NCBI RefSeq assembly: GCF_009727055.1
Contig: NC_052357.1
Coordinates: 82,048,054-82,112,053, forward strand
Reading direction: 5' to 3'
DNA length: 64,000 nucleotides
Source: Benincasa hispida
Lineage: Eukaryota > Streptophyta > Magnoliopsida > Cucurbitales > Cucurbitaceae
Shown: positions 1 to 11,480 of the stretch, piece by piece
Layout: every line of letters begins with the position of its first letter
Position numbering within the stretch: position 1 is the first letter of the stretch
Notes under the pieces: generated by a model
Database searches by the model: none
Told to the model about the DNA's origin: nothing
What the model saw: the letters and a program-made list of their open reading frames with translations, nothing else
Translations under genes and position numbers: made by a program

Positions 1-211
1 AAAAAAAAAAATAATTAATTCCTACCATAACTTTTTAAATTGCATTTGAAAATTGAAAAGTTTGTGAATAAATTCCATGGCAACACTTAAATTCTCGCAT
101 TCATACTTTAAATTCAGAATTCCAAACATGCCCTTCAACTAAGGACAAATACTGAAAAGGGGAAAAGTTTTACATTAATAATAAATAAATAAAAAGGTGT
201 GGGGTCTTACA
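1..211 (-). repeat. 3' LTR (partial) of the Tekay-like element
   Basis: On the minus strand the sequence TGTAAGACCCC begins at 211, directly after a purine-rich tract. This is the usual start of LTRs in this branch. Only the first 211 bases lie in the window. Confidence 0.75.
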
Positions 212-224
212 TTCTTCCCCTCTC
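212..224 (-). promoter_or_regulatory. polypurine tract of the Tekay-like element
   Basis: The minus strand reads GAGAGGGGAAGAA immediately before the LTR start. This is the expected plus-strand DNA primer site of an LTR retrotransposon. Confidence 0.75.
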
Positions 225-234
225 AAAGAACTTT

Positions 235-1560
235 CTTCCTCGAAAGTTCATCCTTGAAATAGCTCCGGGTACTGGGCCTTCATCTCATCCTCTCACTCCT
301 AGATGGCTTCCCTGAGCTGGTGGTTCTGCCACAGAACTTTCACAAAAGCAATTTCTCGACGGTGCAATGTCTTTACTTCTCTGGCAAGAATCTCTATGGG
401 CCTCTCCTCGTAGCTCAAGCTATCATTCAACTACAAGGGCTCGTAGTCAACTACATGAGATGGGTCTGCCACGTACTTCCTTAGCATCGAAACATGGAAG
501 ACATTATGAACTAAAGACAATGTTGGGGGCAAGGCCAAACCGTAAGCTACAGGGCTAACTTGTTCCAGGACCTCGAAAGGTCCAATGAATCTCGAACTCA
601 ACTTTCCTTTCCTGCCTAACCTCAGAATACCCTTCATGGGTGCCACCTTTAAGAACACTTTCACCCCAGTCTCAAATTCTAGGTTCTTACGTCTTACATC
701 GGCATAGCTCTTCTATCTGCTCTGGGCTGTCTGCATACGAGTTCTGATCTTCTGTATGGCTTCATTTGTGGTCTGTACCAATTCAGGTCCTAACAATCTC
801 CTCTCTCCTACCTCATCCCAACACATAGGGGACCTGCAACTCTTCCCATATAGGGCCTCAAAAGGTGACATCCCAATAGTGGACTGGTAACTATTATTGT
901 ACGCAAACTTCATTAAGTGCAAATGAGCATCCCAGCTTCCGGAAAACTCTATGGCACAGGCACGCAACATGTCTTCCAATATCTGATTCAATCTCTCTGT
1001 CTGCCCATCAGTCTGAGGGTGAAATGTTGTACTGAAGTTTAATCGGGTCCCCAATGCCGCTTGGAGACTCTTCCAGAAGTTAGACGTAAAACGAGGGTCT
1101 CTGTCCGACACAATGGACACGGGTACTCCATGCAATCTTACCACTTCCTTCATGTATATTTGTGCCCACTTATTCACTGAAAAGGTGGAGTTTCCAGGTA
1201 TGAAATGTGCTAGCTTTGTAAGTCTGTCTACAACGACCCATATCACAGTGAAACCTTTAACTGTCCGAGGCAACCCCACGATGAAGTCCATAGACACATG
1301 CTCCCACTTCCATTCTGGTACATTTAATGGTTGTAACAAGCCTGCTAGCCTCTGCCTCAGGGCTTTCACGTGCTGGCACACTAAACACTTACTGACGAAC
1401 TCTGCAACCTCTCTTTTCATATCATTCCACGATCCTGGTACATCTTGGTGCTGCCGGGGTGGATCGAGAATAGAGAACTATGAGCCTCTAACAACAGCTC
1501 CTCCTTAATGTCACTAACCGCCTGCACGTACAGACGCCCCTGATAAAGAAGGCCACCTTC
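235..1560 (-). pseudogene. integrase with C-terminal chromodomain (gypsy pol)
   Basis: The core (713-1420) shows a zinc-finger tail (CLVCQH), then the three acidic catalytic sites: first Asp in VSMDF, second in SDRDPRF and Glu in DGQTERLNQILE. After a stop at 713 the frame resumes at 664-431 with the GPF/VAY module ending in VHNVFHVSMLRKYV. A chromodomain follows (about 430-235), recognisable by SYEERPIEILAREVK and KVLWQNH, with three in-frame stops. The family inserts retrotransposon cDNA into chromosomes, and the chromodomain is thought to steer it to modified histones. Decayed and not functional here. Confidence 0.85.
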
Positions 1561-2421
1561 TGCTGACATAAAGAATTCGCTATCCTGGCCTGACTCCACT
1601 CTACGAACTCTCTCCTCCAAATAAGGGTCGTCTCGCTGCGCATCAATAATCTTCTGCCTTAGGCTTGGTTGCACCAACAACTGTGCTAACTGTGCCGCAA
1701 CCTCCCCCACGACTACTGCAATCTCTGCCTTCTCCAGTTCTCTGCATAGGTGAGTCTGTCCGGTGATGAGAGCTATGGAATGCGCCACCTTTCTGCTTAA
1801 AGCATCTGCCACTACGTTTTCTTTCCTCGGGTGGTACAAAATTTCACCGTCATAATCCTTTACTAGTTCCAACCACCTCCTTTGCCTCATGTTTAGCTCC
1901 TTCTGAGTGAAAAAGTACTTCAAACTCTTGTGGTCAGTGAAGATCTGTATCTTTTCCCCATACAAGTAATGTCTCCAGATCTTGAGAGCAAAAACCACAG
2001 CTGCTAATTCTAAGTCATGCATGGGATAATTCTATTCGTGCTTCTTCAGCTGACGTGAAGCGTAAGCAACTACTCTACCCTACTGCATCAATAAGCATCC
2101 CAACCCCTTCTTGGATGCATCAACTGAAAATGACGAAACCATTGATCCGTCCTCCCGGTACTGTTGAGAAATTGGGGCTGAAACAGCCCTCTGCTTGAGG
2201 TCCTGGAAACTGCTTTCACAGTCTCTTCCAAATAAATGCTCCCCCTTCCAGGTCAGTTGAGTTAATGGGGCGGCTCTACGAGGAAGAAATTCACATTTAG
2301 AAGAACTTAGGCTATAGCTTATATGTGCCCTCGAAATGTCTCTAAAACTCCTCCCAAATCCCGCCTGCTCGGCCTCTGTCTTGGATATAATCAAAATAAT
2401 CATCAAATAAAAAACAATCAC
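1417..2421 (-). pseudogene. RNase H domain (gypsy pol) and start of integrase zinc finger
   Basis: The stretch 2080-2421 carries the end of the RT connection and the start of RNase H (DASKKGLGCLLMQ). 1417-2022 continues with [32 protein letters not shown] and [13 protein letters not shown], then ADALSRK and the start of the H2C2 finger ([10 protein letters not shown]). RNase H removes the RNA strand during reverse transcription. A frame break lies at 2022-2080. Order and motifs fit gypsy pol. Confidence 0.85.
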
Positions 2422-3027
2422 GAGGGTGGTCGAGAATTCCCTGAAACAACGCCTACTTCATCGAGTCCATAAACTGCTGGTGGCATTCTTAGGCCGAATG
2501 ACATCAACTATAAACTCATAATGTCGCATACCTCGAACGGAAAGGCTGTCTTGGGTATGTCACTGTCCTTTATCCTCAGCTGGTGGTACCCTGACCGGAG
2601 GTCAATCTTAGAGAATACCGTGGCTCCCTATAACTGATCAAACAAATCATCAATCCTGGGAAGGGGATATTTGTTCTTGACGGTCACCTTGTTCAGCTCT
2701 TTGTAGTCGATGCACAGACGTAACGATCCATCCTTTTTTTTTCACAAACAAAACGAATGCACCCTATGGCGGCACGTTAGGGTGAATGAAACCCTTGTCC
2801 AACAACTCTTGCAATTGGACCTTCAGTTCCTTCAACTCTGCCGGGGCCATCCTGTACGGGGCCCTCGAAATGGGGGTTGTGCCTGGCACCAAATCAATGG
2901 CAAAATTTATCTCCCACTGCGGGGGAAATCCGGGAAGGTCTTCTGGAAACACATCTGGAAAATCCCCCACTATTGGCTCTGAAGTCAAGGTAACTTCGTT
3001 CTCTCTGGTATCTACCATACTGGCCAT
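2422..3027 (-). pseudogene. reverse transcriptase (gypsy pol), heavily decayed
   Basis: 2764-3027 encodes the RT N-terminus ([11 protein letters not shown], then [14 protein letters not shown] and LLDKGFI). Downstream, around 2560-2710, [25 protein letters not shown] and [15 protein letters not shown] can be read with stops. Between 2420 and 2560 the palm and YxDD region is unreadable through frameshifts and an apparent deletion. No active enzyme is possible. Confidence 0.8.
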
Positions 3028-3048
3028 AAAGCCCCAGGTTCCTTGGTT

Positions 3049-3471
3049 TTATAGCCTACTGGCCTTCAATGTGGATATCATCTTGGGTAGGACTACGATT
3101 CCAACCCCTTTAAACTTAAAACAGGCTCCTGTAGAAGGCTTAAAGATAACCTCCTTACGAGAGTAATCTATGCTGGCATGGTTAACAGCTAACCAATCCA
3201 TGCCTAATATAACATCAAAATCGCGCATATCTAATATTATCAGGGTTACATCTAATGTGTGGTTGGCTACCTCTACCTGACATGCCTTTATCTTTTCTGA
3301 AGCTAACATGATCTCTCCCGAGGGAGTGGAAATAGACAATGCAAATGGAAACGGTTCTGAGTCTAACATGGCGTGTCTCACAAACATAGCAGATATAAAC
3401 GAGTGCGAAGAACCAGAGTCAAATAAAACAAAAGCATGGTGTCCCAAAATGGGAAGTGTACCTGTCACCAT
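3049..3471 (-). pseudogene. retropepsin-like aspartic protease (gypsy)
   Basis: An uninterrupted 140-residue frame holds the active-site loop LFDSGSSHSFIS and the flap/core segment DFDVILGMDWL, as in plant gypsy proteases that cleave the Gag-Pol precursor. This is the best preserved stretch of the element. It lies between the CCHC knuckle and the RT, as expected for a polyprotein, and its start codon need not be used. Confidence 0.85.
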
Positions 3472-4537
3472 GGTGCCTGACTTCTCGGCCTCACGCCGAG
3501 TGGTAGAAAATACCTTTCTCTGTTGTTGCTGGCGGTTCGGCCTCCCTGGAACGATCCTACGGGCTGGCTCCTATGCTCAGGAGCATTCTTCCTTGGACAT
3601 TTGTCTGCCATATGTCCCTTCTGGCCACAATGGAAACAATTCCCAAAGCCGACTAAACAACGTCCCCAGTGTTGCTTACCGTAAGTGGTGCATATCGGTC
3701 TATCCTCCTTGCCATTCCCAGCCTGGGTACTCTGTTGTCCCCACTGACGTGGAGCATGCACTATGTTCTGACCCCTCTGTTGATGTTCAAGAGTCCTGTG
3801 CTCAGTCTTCCTTTTCTGCCCTGCGGAGGTCCCCAATCTCGAGTGACCTTCTATATTCCTCTCCCCCCTGGGAGTCAGCATCAATCTTACACTACAGCGG
3901 CTCGCAGTGCCGCGGCATAAGTCTTAAGATCCAAGGCATGCACATCCCTCGCAACCCACTCCTCAGGCCCTAAATGAATCTCTCGGTCCTCGCTGCCTCG
4001 ATGGCCACTAGCTCAGGAGCAAAGTGAGACAGCTTATCAAATTCTTGCTCGTACTCTCCACTGACATAACGCCCTGCTTCAGGTTCAAGAATTCTGCTGC
4101 TTATTGTATCGAGTGTTGGCCAAAAAAGTACTTCTCATAAAAAACATTCCTTAAACTGTTCCCAGGTTACAAGGTCACCTCCAATATCGATCATCTTTTT
4201 TGCCGAACGCCACCAGATTGTCGCGTTACCAGTCAGCATGAAGACTGCGCATTGTAGTTTGTGCTCTTCCGGGCACCTCATAAAATGGAAAATTGCGTTC
4301 AATGGAAGACAACCACAGTTCTGCCTTGGTGGGTCTCCTTAACGATCCATCAAAGGGGCGAGGGTCATACTTCTAGAAATCCCTTAAATGTTTGGCCTCA
4401 AGCAGGCTCTGTTGTCCTTGTCCTGCGGACGGTTTTTGACGTACGGCTCGGGTGGCACTAGTTCCTCCTGAGCCTGAGTCTGGTAGGGGGCTGTCCTGCC
4501 AATCGCTGCTACGGATCAAGTTCCTGCTTGACACCAT
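3465..4537 (-). pseudogene. gag with CCHC zinc knuckle (gypsy)
   Basis: The C-terminal part (3465-3884) has a classical knuckle, CFHCGQKGHMADKC, for RNA binding. Upstream, at about 3900-4400, the retrotransposon gag domain can be followed in shifting frames (FDGSL, LQCAVFMLTGNATIWW, WEQFKECF, FDKLSHFAPELV). The N-terminal part (4373-4537) is Gln/Ser/Gly rich. Several stops, for example near 4130, break it. The upstream edge coincides with the junction to copia 1. Confidence 0.8.
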
Positions 4538-4555
4538 TTGCCAATATCTCATTGT

Positions 4556-6402
4556 TGTTGGAAGGTACCAATGTACAGCGGAAGAAACCAAGATCCATAA
4601 GCACTTTAATTCATTAATTTTTGCAGAAAAGAAAAACATGCTTCAACAGAAAAAATGGGTTTCATGACATATCTTTGAAGAACTTTCCTCTAAACTTTGA
4701 TTCAGCTGCAAATCTCCACAGAATCTTGTTGATACCACCCCAAGATCTTCCCTACTATGCTCTTGGAGCTCACGATTGAGTAGTGAGACTCAAAATGAGC
4801 TGGAATTAAGGGAATTTGGAGAAGCTCACAGCAGCAACCATGGAGAAGAACACCTTCTCTTCTCTCAACTTTTTTTTTTTTTTTTTCAGAATTTCATTGG
4901 TTGCCTTTAGCCAAAACACTCCAAAATCTTTTATATATTGTAGACATTCATGCAAAGAAGCTTGCTGCATCACTTCATGCTTGGAGTTAATGAAGAGTTA
5001 AAGTGGGTTGTTGTGAGCTAGTTCATGGAGTAAATGAAAATCAATTTTTCCAACTTTGTATTTTTCTTTTCTTTTTTTTTCTATTTTATCAAATTGATGT
5101 CAAAAATCAATTTTATTTAATAAAACTAAAAATATTAATTATTTACAAATTAATTTCATAATTAAATTTTCTTTAATAAAATTAATGAAATAATTATTTA
5201 AACAATTTAAATAATTCTAATTAATTTAATATACAATATTAAATTAATTTTTAACAAAATTCCATCTTCAAATATTTAAATCATATTTAAATATTATTTC
5301 TCCAAATTCATTTAATTCTAATTTGAACACTTCAAATTAACTTATCATGCTATTCTAGAGCTTATCCATTTACGAGCTAGTAGGGGACCTCGCGGACCTA
5401 CAGATCATAGGCTCCAATGATCCGACATTAGTCGGCTAAACTCATTAGACCGATCTAACCCCTATTTGTTAATTAATGGGTGATTCCACTAAAGCCTACA
5501 CCTGAACTCCTTTTGTTGTAGATATATTATGTTCACTCGATATAACCATGATTAGTAAGTTAACCCTTCACAGGTTGCTCGTAATAACGTCTGGGTCGAA
5601 TCTCTATTTTACCCCCGAAATTACCTCTTATTCCTTAAGTTCCATTGATTCCCCAATGAACAATTTATTTATGATCCAATCAACAAATCGAATCCCTCTC
5701 AGGCCAATGAGAGGGTGAGGCCTCTTGTTCAAGACCCAGAATCAACACTTGAAGGGAACAACCTTTCTACTAACCCTAATCGGGTAGGAGTGAATTCCCT
5801 CTTGCACCCTATGTTCCCAGCTATTCATCCAGTCTTATCCCCAAAATGGTAAGCTTATTGAGCAGAGGCAATTGGTCTACTCTCACCGTTTGCAGATCAA
5901 AAGATAATCCCAAACAAACAGGAGTTCATAGTTAGCTCAGGATTAAGATTAAGTTACCTAGGTCATCACTCTGAAATAGTTAGTCTTAAATAGTAAACAA
6001 CGTTATAAAGTAAGAGTGACATGTTTCGTGGTCCGATCTTGCACAAAACTCATTTGCACAGGACACCACCACTCCTCATGTCTTAACATGCACGAATTAG
6101 GATCACTTCGTATGTAGCACTTTACAACTCCTTGTAACAACTACAGAGTAGGCTGCATTCAATAGTGTTAGTAGAATAAGGTACCCAACCTTATTCATAT
6201 ACTATAGATCATTTTGACTATTTACTCGAACCTAATCTATTTGTATGTCTCCACTAAAGTTCAAGTACTCATATAATAGTTAAGGGACTTAGGTTTATTG
6301 GATTTCTAAAAAAAAAAATATATTCAACAATAAATTTATTGAATTCTCAGAATAAGTTCTAATGTTTACAAAACCACGAGTTTTAGGACATAAAACCCAA
6401 CA
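4556..6402 (-). mobile_element. solo copia LTR with perfect 5-bp target duplication
   Basis: The plus strand starts TGTTGGAAGG and ends ACCCAACA, and it is flanked on both sides by ATTGT (4551-4555 and 6403-6407). Read on the minus strand it begins TGTTGGGTTTTATGTCC, the LTR start shared by several copies in this window. No primer site, polypurine tract or coding sequence belongs to it, so it is a solo LTR left by LTR-LTR recombination. It sits inside the copia 1 RT. It contains a T-tract (about 4871-4888) and an AT-rich block (5090-5340). No genes. Confidence 0.88.
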
Positions 6403-6880
6403 ATTGTCATAGTATGTGGCAATGGCAAGAATTATTCTTATTGATTTGATCATGGCAACAAAAGGAAAAAAATTCTTCATAATCAACTTCTTCTCTTTGG
6501 GTAAAACCCTTTGCCACGAGTCTGGCTTTATAGGTCTGTACCTTGCCAGTTTCGTCTCATTTTCACTTGTAGATCCACTTACAACCTATAGGTGTAACAC
6601 CGTGTGGTTGATCTACAAGTTCCCAAACTGAGTTGAAGTACATAGACTCCATTTCATCGTCCATGGCTTTTATCCATTGTTCCCTGTCGACATCTTCCAT
6701 TGCTTTCTTAAAGGTTAATGAATCCTCTAAACCATCATCTTTTATGATGTTTTGAGTTTCTGCCAAACCCATGTAACATTCAGGTTGTTGAATAATCCTC
6801 CCACTACGACCAGGCATTCCTAACTCTTGGGATGGACGTGACGGGACAACAACTATTGTTGATAGACCAGCTTGATCAAC
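6403..6880 (-). pseudogene. copia RT, N-terminal part only (copia 1)
   Basis: 6563-6817 encodes the lead-in and RT start (AMEDVDREQWIKAMDDEME, FNSVWELVDQP, GCKWIYK). 6410-6560 continues in other frames to the PFVAMIKSIRIILAIAT motif. Thirteen or so more bases lie beyond the solo LTR (4538-4550), including a one-base shift. The catalytic YxDD region is absent, so the enzyme is dead. Confidence 0.85.
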
Positions 6881-7700
6881 AACTCTTGTTGATCTTTCTG
6901 TAGTATCTTTAAAAAGTTCTTACAATATTAGTTTACTGCGAGGTAAATGATTTTTAATACGATCCTCTTTCAAGAATGTTGCATTTGTCAATACAACCAC
7001 TTTATCTTCTTGGGGATCATAAAAGTATCCTCCTTTTGTTTCAATGGGATATCCTACAAATAGGCATAATTTCGAACGTGTTTCCAATTTCTTAGGATTC
7101 TGTACCAACACGTGTGTTGGACAACCCTAGATACGGAAATGACGTAAACTTTCTTTGCGCCCTTTCCACAATTCATATGGTGTTTCTGAAACATTTTTGG
7201 ACAAAACAATGTTCATAATATAAACTGCAATCTATACTGCATACCCTCAAAAGGATTTAGGTAATTAAGCATAACTCATCATAGACCAAACCATGTCCAA
7301 CAAGATTCGATTTCTCCTTTCTGCAACATTGTTTTGTTGTGGTGTTCCAGGTGCTGTGAGTTGGGATTGAATTCCATGATCTACTAGATAGTTCTAGAAT
7401 TTCAAATCCATATACTCACCACCTTGATCAGATCGAAGTGTTTTAATTCTTTTACTTAACTGATTTTCAGTCTCAACCTTAAATTCTTTGAACTTTTCAA
7501 GAGTTTCAGACTTGTGACTGATTAAGTAAATATAGCCATATCGAGAGTAATCCTCAATAAAACTGATGAAGTACTGATATCCTCCTCGAGCTTTAACATT
7601 CATCAGACCACAAACATCTGAATGTATAAGTTCAAGAGGTTCTTTGGCACGAAGACCTTTGTCAAAAAAAGATCTTTTCGTCATTTTTCCCTAAAGACAA
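6881..7700 (-). pseudogene. copia integrase (copia 1)
   Basis: 7394-7684 encodes the core start: ELIHSDVCG with the first catalytic Asp, EDYSRYGYIYL, and LRSDQGGEYMD with the second. Around 7300-7340 the Glu motif (QQNNVAERRNR) is readable after a frame change. 6920-7111 is the C-terminal part (PKKLETRSKLCLFVGYP, FLKEDRIKNH). Frameshifts lie near 7390 and 7120. All three catalytic residues are visible, but not in one frame. Confidence 0.85.
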
Positions 7701-8257
7701 GATTCACATGGAGGTAGGGAACTGTCTTCTAACTAATTTAGATGACCGTGTTTTACCAATCTCTCAATCCTATTGAGATTAATGTGACCAAGCCTGAGGT
7801 GCCAAAGATAGGTGTTAGGAGAAATTTTCCGCTTTTTATTATGAGTTCAGCCGTTTTAAACATCTCTATATTTAAAATGGCTTTTGCTTCAATTGGTTGT
7901 AATATGTATAAGTTATTTTCAAGTCTAGCAAAACAAATATGAACACCTCTTGAATAAACAAACACTTCATTTCATTCAAAAGATACATTGTACATATTCT
8001 CTAAAAGACGGGAAATGGAGATCAGATTTCTTTTCATCTTAGATACAAAGAACACATTCTTGAGCAAGATAAATGAATATCCAAAAAAACAACTTCACAT
8101 CTCCCACTGCTTCAGCTGAAATGACTTCACCTATTCCCACCTTGAAAGTCATCTCATATTCAGAAAGTCTTCTCCAAGAACTAGTTTCTTGTAGAAAAGT
8201 ACAAACATGATTAGTGGCGCCTGAATCCAATATCCAGGTTAAGTGAGAATTTTCCAC
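7700..8257 (-). pseudogene. copia protease and GAG-pre-integrase region (copia 1)
   Basis: 8039-8257 starts with TWILDSGATNHVC, the aspartic protease active-site loop of copia elements, followed by SSWRRL. 7753-7965 reads as the linker (LENNLYILQP and so on) that precedes the integrase finger. A frame break lies between them. The enzyme would process the Gag-Pol precursor. Confidence 0.85.
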
Positions 8258-9163
8258 TATACATGTTTCAACAACTAATAAATCGTATTTACCTTGTTTA
8301 GTCTTTTCTACTTTCTTTTTAGCAAGATATTTTGGGCAATTTCATTTCCAATGCCCAACCTCTCCACAATGGAAACATTTTCCCTTGGGAGTTCTGTTTT
8401 TGTTTTTTTTTCGCAGTGGTTTTCTTTTTTCCTTTTCCTTTCTTCTTCATTTGTACGGTTTTATCCTTAGAAGAAGAAGGACCAGCTTTCTTATCACCAA
8501 CAGTTTTCGTACCAGACGTGGACTCCTTGTAAAACTTTTTCGATTTTGAAATAATATTTATTTCTTTTTCCTTCAGTTTCATCATAGATTGATAAGTTGC
8601 AATTCATTCAACAGCGTTGTTAAGTTATAAGTGATTTTGTTCACGACAGCATTTGTCCTGAACGACAGATAGCTCTTAGGAAGAGATTCCAGTATCATGC
8701 TCACTTGACTTGTCTCGTCTATCATAGCCCCATGAGCCTCTACAATGTTAAAATGGACCATCATGTCGAGAACTGTTCTCTTAAGTTGGTCCCATATTTC
8801 ATACGTGTCACATACACATATTTGATGACTTCATGTCTAACAGACAATGACAGTTGCCCGAACATCTCCTGTAATGATGCCATAATCTCACGAACTGTGG
8901 GTATGACCTCATGTTTCTTGTTGAGTACATCAAATATACTCGCCAAGAAATGGGCCCGGGCTTTCTCGTTCGTCCTCACCCACCTATCATAGACATCCCA
9001 AACATTTTAGGTAGCCTTTGAACTGGGAACTGGAGGAAACTCCTCCGTCAACACAAACCTCAAATGTCTACTACTAATATTGTATTGATATTTGACTTCT
9101 AATCGAATAACCCTCTCCATTAAATTTTTCAGAAGCAAGCAATTGTATGATTGAGTTCGACAT
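8258..9163 (-). pseudogene. copia gag with decayed zinc knuckle (copia 1)
   Basis: The start codon is probably at 9163-9161: MSNSIIQLLASEKFNG is the usual N-terminus of this gag type, just downstream of TTTCAGCA. A one-base shift soon after moves the reading to another frame, with a stop near 9007. 8761-8979 and 8582-8764 then encode the helical capsid part (EIMASLQEMFGQ, VSMILESLPKSY). 8319-8585 is a Lys-rich linker (SKDKTVQMKKKGKGKKK) followed by a knuckle out of frame. Confidence 0.82.
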
Positions 9164-10067
9164 TGCTGAAACATTTTAAACAAACTCTTTTAAATATGCA
9201 TCTAAATCCATTTTAGCTAATAAAGTACCCAATAAATCTTTATTTATTTGCAACGATACTTAAGTGATTTAGAACAAGTACTACCGTGGGGCAGTCAAGA
9301 ATTCCTTCACAAAAGCAAGATAGTTCTTGACCAAATATTATTATCTAGAATAACTCATATTCCAATAGTTCTTTTGGTTATCGTTTTTGGTCAAGATCTT
9401 TACTAACAATTAGTAATTTTTGTAAGCATGACCCGCCATTTTCAGATCTTATAAGACGGTATGAATATGCCTCTGAGATAGAAGACAATAGCCAAGACGA
9501 AACTATAAGACCCTACTAATTTTACTGAAGCCTGGGTTGTTCCGAATCCTATGTTACAACCCTCCGTAGGGATCGTCGCGGTTAACAACTAGCTAGTGCT
9601 GCATAAAAACGACAGCAGGAAAAACATAGGAATCTCACAGTTCAAACTAATGGAGGAGACCGTAGGACAATGTTCACATTTCCTTCACCCACTTACTATG
9701 AACCACCTTCCTCATTCACCTTGTTATTGACCCATGCAAACACTTTCTGTATGGAGTAGTCGAGATAAAATCGATATGAGGCCGAGCATGGATCTCACGG
9801 TATGAACTCTTGAGGACGTGAGAGCTAATAACTATATATCAAATATATTGTTAATCTCCCACTGAAGTGTTCTAAATGTTTGGGTAATTTACTTAGGCAT
9901 GATGGCTAATTTCATACAACCTAAGTTTAAGTGGTTTATCCAAATATAACTTTTATAATTTGATTTAACCTACAATTTCTAGGTGATAAACCATTTTATT
10001 ACCTCACATCGCTCACGCAAGCTCATAAAATTAGTTAACAACTCTCAATAGTTTGGTTATAATCCCC

Positions 10068-10137
10068 AGGTAGGAGATGTTCCGTAAACCGTCAACTTAA
10101 GTACCCCCAGCCTTAGACAGGTTTATGAACCGATATG
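10068..10137 (-). promoter_or_regulatory. conserved leader block with CTTAAGTTGACGG core (copia 1)
   Basis: The minus strand reads GGGGGTACTTAAGTTGACGG, then a short spacer and CTCCTACCTGGG. The same arrangement is found at 39950-40005 (J), 24810-24870 (copia 2) and 61796-61845 (M). Partly complementary ends allow a stem-loop. Function unknown. Confidence 0.6.
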
Positions 10138-10719
10138 AGTTTGTAACCGTATTTTATAAGATAACAATCTATTTTAATGTTTAAAATTAGTTGTTAACCT
10201 AAGTGAGCATGCAACTGTTCTTTGTTATAGATTTTAAACGTCTAACCAATTTTATAACAACTTATAAAATTTAGACATGCTTAACATCCACAACATTCAA
10301 CAAAGGTATCTAATATAACCATTATATTAAACACAATCCTAACATGCATACTATATATTATAAAAATTATAACATACTTTCAATGCATGTAACATGCTTT
10401 CTATTGTGGGGTTTTAAATCTACATGGCATATTGTATGCATATACATGAATTATTTAATTATTACATACATCTCATGCATAAACAATTAAATACTAACTG
10501 TTATAGTTTTCGTTTGGGCATAAGCAAGCAAACAAATGCCTAACTATTACAAACGGCTTCAAAGCTGTCTTTGAATCGCTCGAACTGCTCCAAATCGAAC
10601 CCAAGCATGTTGAACCGAGCTAGATGAGTTTGAACCGGACCAGCTAAAACCCTTTGAGGCTGAACCAGATTGAACCTTGAGAAACCGATCGAATCAGCTG
10701 CTCTCGGTCCAACCTCAAA

Positions 10720-11480
10720 GTGTTGCTAAGGCCGATCGTGTAGCACTGAAGGTGATCGTCTAGTGTCATCGCCTTAGGTTGAGAGGAGGTACACAATCAC
10801 TTAGTGTTTTGCCGAAGCTAAACGATCGCTTAGCTCTATCATATAGGACTACACGATCGCTTAGTTCCTTCTCCTTGATATCGCTTAGCTCCATCACATA
10901 GAACTAATGATCGTTTAACTCCATCGCCCAGCGCTTTCATGTCATCGCTTAGTATCCATCACAACTAAATGATCGCTTAGCTCTATCGTATAGAACATCA
11001 TCGCGTTGCTTAGCATTTATCTACACGATCGCTTAGCTCCGTATCTAAACGATCGCTCAGTGCTATCGCGTAGCACTTCATCGCATCGCTCAACGTGCGT
11101 CATAGCTAAACGATCGTATAGTGCAATCGTTTAGCAAATTTAATGTATCGTTTAGTTCCCACGCCAGAGCTAAACGATCGCGTAGTGCTATNCACGATCG
11201 CTTAGTTCCATCGCTGTGCTATTGCTTAGCTCCATCACATAGAACTAAACGATCGCTTAACACCATCGCCCAGCGCTTTCATGTCATCGCTTAGTATCCA
11301 CCACAACTAAATGATCGCTTAGCTCTATCATATAGCAAATAAACGCATCGCTTAGCTCCTGCAGGTACACGATCTCTTAGCGTTCAACATCACAACGACC
11401 AATGCCCATTACTAAACGATTGTCTAGCTTTTCTTCACATCGTGTAACATCTGGAACTAAACGATCGCTTAGCAACTGAA
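10720..11480. repeat. degenerate palindromic CGATCG array in copia 1 leader
   Basis: I count eleven exact CGATCG hexamers between 10681 and 11478, and many one-base variants, embedded in units such as CTAAACGATCGCTTAGC. The consensus half-sites build the perfect palindrome CTAAACGATCGTTTAG. Units are irregularly spaced. A longer block is duplicated (about 10873-11005 and 11209-11345). An unresolved base at 11192 lies between the two copies, so the true length may differ. Confidence 0.8.

Larger units (their letters stand above)
1..4537 (-). mobile_element. Ty3/gypsy chromovirus (Tekay/Del-like), decayed, 3' LTR cut by window edge
   Basis: Read on the minus strand the order is gag, CCHC knuckle, aspartic protease, RT, RNase H, integrase, chromodomain, polypurine tract, LTR. 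Integrase after RNase H is the gypsy order, and a chromodomain right after the integrase C-terminal module marks a chromovirus; its sequence resembles the Tekay/Del branch. Stops and frameshifts occur in the chromodomain, RT and gag, so it cannot act on its own. The 5' end is lost: near 4537 it abuts the truncated RT of copia 1 with no LTR or primer site between. The 3' LTR continues left of the window. Confidence 0.88.

Noticed and set aside
3308..3973. Long plus-strand frame of 221 codons
   Set aside because: It is a shadow of the gypsy protease and gag on the minus strand, which carry the recognisable motifs.
10720..11480. CRISPR-like array
   Set aside because: Units are degenerate, irregularly spaced and palindromic, with no uniform spacers. 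The setting is a plant retrotransposon leader.
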